NCBI RefSeq assembly: GCF_036030735.1
Contig: NZ_CP107928.1
Span: 5,394,001 to 5,458,000, forward strand
Length of the DNA: 64,000 nucleotides
From: Streptomyces sp. NBC_00425
GTDB taxonomy: Bacteria > Actinomycetota > Actinomycetes > Streptomycetales > Streptomycetaceae
Direction of reading: 5' to 3'
The notes under the pieces are model-generated. The model had not been told where the DNA came from. It was given only the letters and a program-made list of their open reading frames with translations, and did no database searches. The translations under genes and the position numbers were made by a program. Below are positions 57,473 through 64,000 of this stretch, piece by piece; the stretch's first letter is position 1; each line of letters opens with the position of its first letter.

Positions 57473-59698
57473 TCACCGGCACACCGCCAGCGCGTCCAGG
57501 GCCACCGCGCCCTGCCCGCACGGCAGCACCACCAGCGGGTTGATGTCGAGCTCGGCGAGGTCGCCGCCCAGCTCCAGGGCCATGCGCTGCACCCGCAGCA
57601 CGACCTCGACCAGCGCGTCCACGTCCGCCGGCGGACGGCCGCGGACGCCGTCCAGCAATGCCCGTCCGCGCAGGTCGTCGAGCATCGCGCGGGCCTGGTC
57701 CTCGCCGAACGGGGGCACCCGCACGGCGGCGTCCCGCAGGACCTCCACCAGCACCCCGCCCAGCCCGACCGTCACCGTCGGCCCGAACAGCTCGTCGTGG
57801 GTGACGCCGACCACGGTCTCCACGCCCCGCTCGACCATCTGGCACACCAGGACGCCGTCCAGCGAGACGCCCTCGTAGCGGGCGATGTCGGTCAGCTCGC
57901 GGTAGGCGTCGCGGACCTGGCTCGCCGAGGTCAGGCCGATCTTCACCAGGCCCAGCTCGGTCTTGTGGGCGATCTGCGCGCCGGACGCCTTCATCACCAC
58001 CGGGTAGCCGACCAGCCCCGCGGCCCGCACGGCCGCCGCCGCGCTGGTCACCAGCTGCTCGCGCGGGACCCGGATGCCGTACGCGCGCAGCAGCTGCTTC
58101 GCCGCGTGCTCGCTCAGCTGCTGTCCGGGCCGCATCAGCAGCTGCGCCTTGCGGTAGGACGGCGAGAGGGTGCGGGGGGCCTCGTCGAAGGGCGAGCGGT
58201 AGTCGCTCACGAAACGGTGGTGCCGCAGATGGGCGCGGACCGCCGTGACGCAGTTGGCGAGGGTGCGGAAGGTCGCCACCCGGGAGGATCCCAGCAGTAC
58301 GTCACGGTAGGCCGGTTCGGTGCCCACCGGGGATCCCCAGACCACGCACACCAGCTTGTCGGTCTGCTCGGCCGCGTCCACCAGGTCCCGCACGAGACGG
58401 TCGCTCAGCGGCGGGAACGGGCCGGTGATCGGACAGATCAGGACGCCCACCCCGGGGTCGTCGAGGATCGCGTCGATGATCTTCCGGCCGCGCGCGTCGC
58501 CGACCGGATGACCGCCGTTGTCGACCGGGTTGGCCACGTTCAGGTACTCGGGGATCCACTGGTGCAGCTCGGCCTGCTTCGCGGCCGACAGGGCCGGCAG
58601 CTCCAGGCCGGCCGCCGTGGCCAGGTCAGCCGCGTGGGCGCCGGTGCCGCCCGAGATGGAGTAGATCACCACGCCGGACGCCCGTGGCGGCCGGGCGCGC
58701 GCCAACAGGGCGGCCGTGTCCTGGAGTTCGTCCAGGCCGTCGACGCGGATCACGCCGTACTGCCGCATCGCCGCGTCGACGACCTCGTCCGCGCCGGTCA
58801 GCTTCCCGGTGTGGGTGGCGGCGGTGCGGGCGCCGTTCTCGGTGCGGCCCACCTTGACCGCGACGACCGGCACCCCGCGCCGGGCGGCGCGGTCGGCGGC
58901 GAGAAGGAAGGACCGGCCGTCCTTCAGGCCCTCCACGTAGCAGGCGATCGCCCCGACCTCCGGGCGTTCGGCGAAGTAGGAGAGGAAGTCCGCGGTCTCC
59001 AGGTCGGCCTCGTTGCCGGTCGGCGCCCAGTGGGAGAGGCGGACGCCGAGCTCCTGCAGCGCGAAGACCGGGCGGCCCTGGTGCCCGGACTGGGTGATGA
59101 GCGCGATCGACGGTCCGGTGAGATCGTCGCGGAACCGCTCGAAGGCGTTGAGGTTGGTGTTCGGGCCGAGAAGACGGACACCGGCCCGTTCCACGGCCGC
59201 CGTCAGACGCTCCTGCTCGGCGGCGCCCGCCTCGCCGGTCTCCGCGAAGCCGGAGGCGAAGACGACGGCGAACTTCACCTTCGTCCCGGCGAGCCGCTCG
59301 ATCACCGGCACCGGGTCGGCGACCAGCAGGACGGCCAGGTCGACCTGTTCGGGCAGTTCGGCGACGGAGGGGAAGCAGGGGATGCCGAAGACGGTCGCAC
59401 GGGTGGGGTGCACGGGATGCAGCCGCGCCCCCACCCGCTCGGCCCAGTCCACCAGTTGTCGGGTGACACCGGTGTTCGGGCGGCCTTCGGCGTCCGAGGC
59501 GCCGACGACCGCGACCGACTCCGGCCGGAAGAACCGGTCCAGGTCGGGGACGTCCGCGTAGAGGGGACGGCCGCTGACGTCGAGGTCGTCCGCCTGGGCC
59601 GGCCGGCCGTGGACGGCGGGCCCGGGTTGCTCGCCGCACGCGATGACCCGGGCCCGGCGGGAGTCGGTGGTGAGGGTGCCGTGGGTTGATCCAAGCAT
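57473..59698 (-). CDS. ADP-forming acyl-CoA synthetase (acetate-CoA ligase family)
   Basis: This 741-residue single-chain enzyme has a CoA-binding domain (about residues 45-140; SVAVVGASDAEGRPNTG), a succinyl-CoA ligase-like domain (about 180-430; LITQSGHQGRPVFALQELG in part) and an ATP-grasp domain (about 510-735; AYGIRVPREQLV, YPVVMKASGAQIAHKTELGLV in part). These enzymes make acyl-CoA from acid and ATP, releasing ADP and phosphate. The ATG at 59698 is preferred; a GTG at 59740 is also open. Two operator copies lie 47-85 bases upstream. Confidence 0.88.
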   Translation of the reverse strand: MLGSTHGTLTTDSRRARVIACGEQPGPAVHGRPAQADDLDVSGRPLYADVPDLDRFFRPESVAVVGASDAEGRPNTGVTRQLVDWAERVGARLHPVHPTRATVFGIPCFPSVAELPEQVDLAVLLVADPVPVIERLAGTKVKFAVVFASGFAETGEAGAAEQERLTAAVERAGVRLLGPNTNLNAFERFRDDLTGPSIALITQSGHQGRPVFALQELGVRLSHWAPTGNEADLETADFLSYFAERPEVGAIACYVEGLKDGRSFLLAADRAARRGVPVVAVKVGRTENGARTAATHTGKLTGADEVVDAAMRQYGVIRVDGLDELQDTAALLARARPPRASGVVIYSISGGTGAHAADLATAAGLELPALSAAKQAELHQWIPEYLNVANPVDNGGHPVGDARGRKIIDAILDDPGVGVLICPITGPFPPLSDRLVRDLVDAAEQTDKLVCVVWGSPVGTEPAYRDVLLGSSRVATFRTLANCVTAVRAHLRHHRFVSDYRSPFDEAPRTLSPSYRKAQLLMRPGQQLSEHAAKQLLRAYGIRVPREQLVTSAAAAVRAAGLVGYPVVMKASGAQIAHKTELGLVKIGLTSASQVRDAYRELTDIARYEGVSLDGVLVCQMVERGVETVVGVTHDELFGPTVTVGLGGVLVEVLRDAAVRVPPFGEDQARAMLDDLRGRALLDGVRGRPPADVDALVEVVLRVQRMALELGGDLAELDINPLVVLPCGQGAVALDALAVCR

Positions 59699-59744
59699 CG
59701 GTCCGCCCGCTCCTGTGTGACTGCCATGGGTGACTGTCAAGTAA

Positions 59745-59759
59745 CTGACGCTCTGTCAG
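59745..59759. promoter_or_regulatory. CTGACGGNCCGTCAG-type operator, copy 6
   Basis: CTGACGCTCTGTCAG keeps both 5-bp outer arms. Its centre is 24 bases from the centre of copy 7, upstream of the ADP-forming synthetase gene. Confidence 0.65.
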
Positions 59760-59764
59760 GTTAC

Positions 59765-59787
59765 ATTCCTGACGGACCGTCAGGAAT
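59765..59787. promoter_or_regulatory. CTGACGGNCCGTCAG-type operator, copy 7 (best copy)
   Basis: The 15-bp core CTGACGGACCGTCAG (59769-59783) is extended on both sides by ATTC/GAAT into a perfect 23-bp palindrome. It is the strongest copy in the window. Confidence 0.75.
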
Positions 59788-59820
59788 GGTCGTGCACACA
59801 GTCGTCCACACCGAAACCAA

Positions 59821-59848
59821 CGGGGACGTCCGGACCGGACCGTCCCCG
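59821..59848. terminator. Hairpin after the amine oxidase gene
   Basis: CGGGGACG (59821-59828) pairs with CGTCCCCG (59841-59848), and the loop itself contains TCCGG/CCGGA. It lies 56 bases past the amine oxidase stop on the minus strand and probably ends its transcript before the operator region. Confidence 0.55.
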
Positions 59849-59903
59849 CCGCGCCGTCGGCGCACCCCGCCGACGCCCCGCCGACACCCTGCGGGTACTC
59901 CGC

Positions 59904-61406
59904 CTACAGCGCCGCCAGCACCTCCCTGGCCACCCGCTCGCCCGAGCGCACCGCTCCGTCCATGAACCCCATCCAGTGGACGGAGGTCTCCGTGCCGGCC
60001 CAGTGGATGCCGCCGACGGGCCGCCGCAGGGCCGGACCGTACTGGGTCAGCACGCCGGGCGCGCCGATGGAGACGGGCCCGCCGCGGGTGTAGGCCTCGT
60101 TGTTCCAGCGTTGCAGGACGAAGGAGGTGGGGGAGGCCGCTTTCGCGCCGAAGTACGTCACGTAGTCCTTCAGGACCGCCGCCTTGACCTCGGCCTCGCT
60201 CGCCGCGTCCAGCTTGCGGGCCTCGTCGGCCTCGATGAAGCCCATCAGCGCGCCGTACGAGGCGTCCGGCGGGGAGTTGTCGAAGGTCGAGCTGATCACG
60301 CCGGTGTCGCTGACCACCTGGCCGTTGAGGCCGTCGGCCCGCCAGAAGGGGGTGTCGTAGATCGCGATGGCCTTGCCCACCGAGGCCATCGGGAGGCGCT
60401 GGGTGAGCTGGTCGCGGTCGGCGGGCAGCAGCGGGTCGTACGTGATGCGCGCGGCGAGGGGCGGCGGCACGGCGACGACGACGCGCTTGGCGGTGACGGT
60501 GAGGCCGTCGGCCGTGACGACGTACTTGCCGCCGGACCGGCTGATCGTGCGCACCGGCGCGTTCAGCGCCACCCGGTCGCCGAGCGTCGCCGCGAGCTTG
60601 ACCGGCACCAGCTGGGAGCCGCCGACGAAGCGCTGCTCCTGGGCGCCGTTCGCGGTCTCGGTGAGGCGCTCGAGGGTGCCGGGGGTCGACTCGTTGCCGG
60701 CGGCGGCGATGTAGAAGAGTACGAAGAGCAGCGAGAGTTCGCGCGGCTCGGCCGAGAAGATCGAGGTGCACGCCACGTCCAGCAGGAACTTGGCGGACGG
60801 GACCACGGCGTTGGCGCGCAGCCAGCTCTCGAAGGTCTGCCGGTCCCACTCCTCGGCCTTGGCCGCGGTCCAGGGCGCGTCGACCGGGACCGTCTTGGCC
60901 ATGTCGTCCAGCGAGGCCTGCACGATCGCCGCGTTGGCGAGGCCCGCGACGTCGACCGGCGGGACCGAGCCGAGCGGGCCGTCCGTGGCGTACGGGGTCT
61001 TCTTGCCGTCCTTGTAGAGCAGGTTCTTGCCGGTGTTGTAGGTGGCGAAGGTGGCCACGCCCAGGGAGTCGGCGAGCGCCTTGATGCGGTCCTGGGTCGG
61101 GCCGATGAACTCGCCGCCGCCCTCGGTCACCCCGCCGTTCGCCAGGGGGAGGTTGACCACCCGGCCGCCCACGCGGTCGCGGGCCTCCAGGACGACGACC
61201 GTGCGGCCCGCGGCCACCAGGTCGCGGGCCGCGGTGAGGCCGGCCAGTCCGGCGCCGACGATCGCGACGTCGACGTCCCGGGCAGCCGCGGCGGCCGGGC
61301 CGCCGGCGGTCGCGGTGAGGGCGGTCGCGCCGGCGGCCACGGCCGCGGTGCGGCCGAGCAGGGAGCGGCGGGACATTCTGGGGGTCGGCCGGCTTTCACT
61401 TGCCAC
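59904..61406 (-). CDS. Tat-exported flavin monoamine oxidase
   Basis: This 500-residue FAD enzyme has a twin-arginine signal (MSRRSLLGRTAAVAAGATA at about residues 11-29). The FAD site follows with VAIVGAGLAGLTAARDL, LEARDRVGGR, and the C-terminal GGIHWAGTETSVHWMGFMDGA in part. It oxidatively deaminates an amine or L-amino acid outside the cytosol. The GTG at 61406 has GGAGG upstream. It is preceded by a 194-bp gap with no gene. Confidence 0.9.
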   Translation of the reverse strand: MASESRPTPRMSRRSLLGRTAAVAAGATALTATAGGPAAAAARDVDVAIVGAGLAGLTAARDLVAAGRTVVVLEARDRVGGRVVNLPLANGGVTEGGGEFIGPTQDRIKALADSLGVATFATYNTGKNLLYKDGKKTPYATDGPLGSVPPVDVAGLANAAIVQASLDDMAKTVPVDAPWTAAKAEEWDRQTFESWLRANAVVPSAKFLLDVACTSIFSAEPRELSLLFVLFYIAAAGNESTPGTLERLTETANGAQEQRFVGGSQLVPVKLAATLGDRVALNAPVRTISRSGGKYVVTADGLTVTAKRVVVAVPPPLAARITYDPLLPADRDQLTQRLPMASVGKAIAIYDTPFWRADGLNGQVVSDTGVISSTFDNSPPDASYGALMGFIEADEARKLDAASEAEVKAAVLKDYVTYFGAKAASPTSFVLQRWNNEAYTRGGPVSIGAPGVLTQYGPALRRPVGGIHWAGTETSVHWMGFMDGAVRSGERVAREVLAAL

Positions 61407-61600
61407 GTGCGTCCTCCGACGGGCTTCGGGAGCGAGAGGGGCTGGAAGGGGTGGAACCTGAAAGATGAACAGGTCTCACATTCTGGCTCCGCGAGCGGGC
61501 GCACGACAACGCTCTCGCCACATCTTGCACAGGTGTAACGAGCAGGTGATTCAAGGGAGTTACCGGTGGTTACATCGGCGTCTGCAAAGATTGCGCGGAG

Positions 61601-62788
61601 TCACCGGCTCCGGCGGCGCACCGCCTTGGCGATCCGTTCCGCGTCCATCGCCAGCTCACGGAGCGTCCCGCTGATGGGGGTGGTGTAGCCGGTGAAGAAC
61701 AGGCCGGGGGCGTCCTTCGGGGTACGGGGGCCGTGGGCCACGGGTCTGCCCTCGTCGTCGAGCACCCCGAGATGTCCGACCAGGCCCTCCAGGGCGCGGA
61801 CGTACCCGGTGGCCGCGACGACGGCGTCCGGGGAGATCCGGGAGCCGTCGGCGAGCGCGACCTCGCCGTCCTCGAAGCCCTCCACGGCGGCCACGATCTC
61901 CACCCGGCCCTTGCGTACGGCGTCGATCAGGCCGACGTCCTGCACCGGGATCGCGCCCTGGCGGGCCCGGGTGTAGAGACCGGTGTCGGGGCGCGGCAGC
62001 CCGTGCGCGGACAGGTCGGGGATGCTCGCCTTCGCCATCACCCGGGAGATCCGGTCGACGAGGGCGACGGGGAGCCGGCGGATCATGATGCCGCTGTACT
62101 GGGCGGCCCACCCGGCGGTCGAGCGGCGCACGATGTGCGGGACCGTGCGCACCGCCAGCCGCACCCGCCCCGCGCCGTTCTCCACCAGGTCGACGGCGAT
62201 CTCCGCGCCCGTGTTGCCCACGCCGACGACGAGGACGTCCCGGCCGGCGTACTCCTTGCCGCTGCGGTAGTCGGCGGCGTGCGTCAGGTCGCCCGTGAAC
62301 GCCTCGCGGCCGGGCCACCGGGGCAGGTGCGGGGTGTGGTTGTAGCCGGTGGCGACGACGACCGCCGAGCCGACGAGCTCGCGCCCGCCGGTGGCGCGCA
62401 GCAGCCAGCCGGTGCCGTCGGGGGTGCGCTCGACGCGGGAGACCTCGACGCCGGTGACGATCTCCAGCTCATGGACCTCGGCGTACTTCTCGAGGTAGCG
62501 CACCAGGTCGTCGCGCGCCACCCACCGCCCGAAACGTCGCGGTATCGCCAGGCCGGGCAGGGCCGAAAGGCGCCGGGTGGTGTGCAGATGCAGCCGGTCG
62601 TAATGGCGTCGCCAGGACGCGCCCACCGTGTCGGCCTTCTCCACGACGACCGCCCGTATGCCCTGGGCACGCAGCGCGTACGCGGTGGCGAGTCCGCCTG
62701 GGCCGCCGCCGATGACGTAGACGGGGCGGTCGGCCGGGTTCGCGGCAGTGATCGCCTGGGGGGCCGGGCGCGGTGCGGAGTCTTCCAT
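61601..62788 (-). CDS. Flavin-containing monooxygenase / FAD-NAD(P)-binding oxidoreductase
   Basis: This 395-residue protein has two dinucleotide sites, VIGGGPGGLATAYAL near residue 28 and VVGVGNTGAEIA near 185, plus two ATGY motifs (VVATGYNHTP, VAATGYVRAL) typical of YUCCA/FMO-like monooxygenases. The ASWRRHYDRLHLHT segment is characteristic of this group. It oxidises a small substrate or acts as a disulfide-type reductase; the substrate is unknown. The ATG at 62788 is chosen; a GTG six codons upstream is possible. Confidence 0.87.
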   Translation of the reverse strand: MEDSAPRPAPQAITAANPADRPVYVIGGGPGGLATAYALRAQGIRAVVVEKADTVGASWRRHYDRLHLHTTRRLSALPGLAIPRRFGRWVARDDLVRYLEKYAEVHELEIVTGVEVSRVERTPDGTGWLLRATGGRELVGSAVVVATGYNHTPHLPRWPGREAFTGDLTHAADYRSGKEYAGRDVLVVGVGNTGAEIAVDLVENGAGRVRLAVRTVPHIVRRSTAGWAAQYSGIMIRRLPVALVDRISRVMAKASIPDLSAHGLPRPDTGLYTRARQGAIPVQDVGLIDAVRKGRVEIVAAVEGFEDGEVALADGSRISPDAVVAATGYVRALEGLVGHLGVLDDEGRPVAHGPRTPKDAPGLFFTGYTTPISGTLRELAMDAERIAKAVRRRSR

Positions 62789-63115
62789 AAGCGCGAGCGT
62801 ATTCACGCGTGACGTTGATGGGTCTCGGTCAAGACCGGAATTGGTTGCGGATCGATCACGGGTGGGGGAGAGGTGGGTGGAACTTGTGACGTAGGCCACT
62901 TGCTTGTGTGTAGACGGAAAAGGAGGGGCGCGACATCGAGAGTCCGGGCCGACGTGCTCTTCGAGCTGACCGAAGCGGTGCGGTGCGCTGAGAACAAGCT
63001 CAAGGCGCCGGTCGCGCTCCCCCTCGCGCATGAGACAGGGCGCGGACGCGGCACCCTGCGCGGGGCGCCGAACAAGGTCTGGTGCGCTCGAGTTGAGCAC
63101 TGCTTGAATGTAACA
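62789..63115 (+). other. Gene-poor, less GC-rich segment
   Basis: Third-position GC drops here compared with the rest of the window. The frame that leads into the next protein is open from 62873, but its sequence is Arg/Cys-rich and unlike a real N-terminus. I see the start of lower-GC DNA and no clear gene. Confidence 0.4.
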
Positions 63116-63523
63116 GTGATCGAATTAGCGGCGATGCTGATCGTGGCCGGACTGACAGCTCGGTTGCTCTGGAGGAAGGTCAAGCAGCGTGAGGATGCTG
63201 CTGCTCGGGGAGTTGTGATCAAGGTTCCCTGTCTGCTCCGGCATCCCGCGTTCGAGGGCCGGTGGCTCCGTGGGCGGATAGTGATCGGCCCCACCTCGAT
63301 GGCCTGGGAGAACCGCGGCAGGGGTGGCGCGGCAGTGTTGCTTCCGGCAGGGTTGCGCCAGGTCGGCGTACGTTCTCCTTCGCTGCGTGAAGCAGCTTGG
63401 AAGATGAACGGCAGGTCCAGGATCGTCGAGTGCGCCTCCTCTGAAGGCGCCGTTCTGGTCGCGGTGATGCCGAACGAGTTGGACCACGTCCTCACCGCCC
63501 TGAGCAGGAACGGCACCGCGTAG
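63116..63523 (+). CDS. Small membrane-anchored protein, DUF2550-like
   Basis: This 135-residue protein has one N-terminal membrane segment (ELAAMLIVAGLTARLLW) followed by a PH-like beta-rich domain with HPAFEGRWLRGRIVIGPTSMAW in part and LRQVGVRSPSL. It resembles the DUF2550 layout, but the match is weak. The GTG at 63116 is chosen because it starts the membrane segment; no good ribosome site is visible. Codon use is less GC-biased than in neighbours, suggesting a transferred segment. Confidence 0.55.
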   Translation: MIELAAMLIVAGLTARLLWRKVKQREDAAARGVVIKVPCLLRHPAFEGRWLRGRIVIGPTSMAWENRGRGGAAVLLPAGLRQVGVRSPSLREAAWKMNGRSRIVECASSEGAVLVAVMPNELDHVLTALSRNGTA

Positions 63524-63586
63524 ACAGCGGCTTTCCACGGCTCGGCACCCGAGGCCTCTTCGCCGCCACACCAGCGCCGGGCGGCT

Positions 63587-63638
63587 GACTGACAGGGCCT
63601 TCCTCGACTGTGAAAGTGTCGGGAAGGCCCTGTCAGTC
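63587..63638. terminator. Long perfect hairpin between convergent genes
   Basis: Arms of 17 bp (63587-63603 and 63622-63638) are perfectly complementary, and the loop adds a CGAC/GTCG pair of its own. It lies between the convergent stops of the small membrane protein and the FG-GAP protein. Confidence 0.8.
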
Positions 63639-63664
63639 CGCTGATGGTGCTGGTCGTATGTCGG

Positions 63665-64000
63665 CTAACTGATGGTCTGGTAGTCGGTGAAGGCTTCGGA
63701 TGCCACGGTGACCTGTTGTGTGCCGCTGGTGGTTATGTCACAGAATGCACGGACTCGACTGGAGTTTGGTGTTGTTGCCCAGAGGTTGAGTTTGCCGTCG
63801 TTGTCGGCGTCGGGTGCTGCAGTGAAGGTGGGCACAGTGCTGGTGCTCCAGTTGGAGCCGATTCCTGTGCGGTTGGTGACGCCGATGTCATAACCGTTGT
63901 CGCCTTGCTCGCCGTGGAAGACCCAGAGTCCTCCGACGTCAGGGCGGTCGTAGCGGACGACGAGGTCGGCTCGTCCGTCGTTGTTCCAGTCTCCGGGAGC
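63665..64000 (-). CDS. FG-GAP/VCBS repeat protein, 3' end only
   Basis: Reading the minus strand from the window edge gives an open frame of 111 residues ending at TAG (63665). It contains GDWNNDGRADLVVRYD and PDADNDGKLNLWATTPN, two copies of the calcium-binding D-x-(D/N)-x-D-G pattern of FG-GAP/VCBS repeats, and ends TDYQTIS. Such repeats form beta-propellers in large secreted proteins. The 5' part lies beyond the window. Codon use is visibly less GC-rich than in the core genes. Confidence 0.8.
   Translation of the reverse strand, partial: APGDWNNDGRADLVVRYDRPDVGGLWVFHGEQGDNGYDIGVTNRTGIGSNWSTSTVPTFTAAPDADNDGKLNLWATTPNSSRVRAFCDITTSGTQQVTVASEAFTDYQTIS

Overview
This is a high-GC stretch of a Streptomyces chromosome. 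Codon use is strongly G/C at third positions, several starts are GTG or TTG, 4-bp ATGA/GTGA/TTGA gene overlaps are common, and many families are typical of the genus: an FmhB/FemX-type transferase, a DmdR1-type DtxR regulator, a cabD-like EF-hand protein, prim-pol and NsdA-like proteins, and an ECF sigma factor with a zf-HC2/maleylpyruvate-isomerase-like partner. From memory, and not checked here, the order serC - acyl-CoA carboxylase cluster - pdxH/citA - SIS protein/dmdR1 - STAS/cabD resembles the core region of the S. coelicolor chromosome. I see no rRNA, tRNA, CRISPR array, phage or insertion sequence.

Left part (1-8.2 kb): the 3' part of a secreted-type tripeptidyl aminopeptidase, then serC, a fused FAD/Fe-S dehydrogenase, a Fem-type transferase and an EamA transporter. 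From 8.24 to 18.4 kb a tightly coupled eight-gene operon follows. It encodes a DinB-fold metal protein, AtuA, both acyl-CoA carboxylase subunits, an acyl-CoA dehydrogenase, an AMP-forming CoA ligase, an enoyl-CoA hydratase and a TetR regulator. A perfect 12-bp palindrome in its leader is the likely TetR operator. The gene set points to degradation of a branched or terpenoid acid through an acyl-CoA carboxylation step, as in the acyclic-terpene (Atu) pathway.

Middle part (18.5-40.9 kb): housekeeping and regulation. Here lie pdxH, divergent citA, an IPNS-like oxygenase preceded by a cysteine-containing leader peptide, a PAS-PAS-GAF protein, a SIS-domain protein with a DasR-like site, the iron regulator dmdR1, an alpha/beta hydrolase that lacks its nucleophilic serine, an ABC exporter pair, a stand-alone prim-pol protein, an NsdA-like regulator, a Pro/Gln-rich membrane protein with TQY repeats, a receptor-type binding protein, purU, an ECF sigma/anti-sigma pair, a STAS protein and an EF-hand protein.

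Right part (40.9-59.8 kb): a second, larger acyl-CoA catabolic region. It holds an AMP-forming ligase, an amidohydrolase, a large/small acyl-CoA dehydrogenase pair, a cyclase, an SDR, another acyl-CoA dehydrogenase, a Zn alcohol dehydrogenase, a flavin reductase, an enoyl-CoA hydratase and an ADP-forming acyl-CoA synthetase. Seven copies of one palindrome (consensus CTGACGGNCCGTCAG) sit in four of the promoter regions of this set, two of them divergent. No TetR-type gene lies nearby, so this looks like a dispersed regulon of uncharacterised substrate. An RsbW-like kinase gene, a GlxA-type regulator with a divergent MFS gene and a Tat-exported multicopper oxidase are interleaved without copies of the site. 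The right end carries a Tat-exported amine oxidase, a flavin monooxygenase, and a less GC-rich segment with a small membrane protein and the 3' end of an FG-GAP/VCBS repeat protein running off the window.
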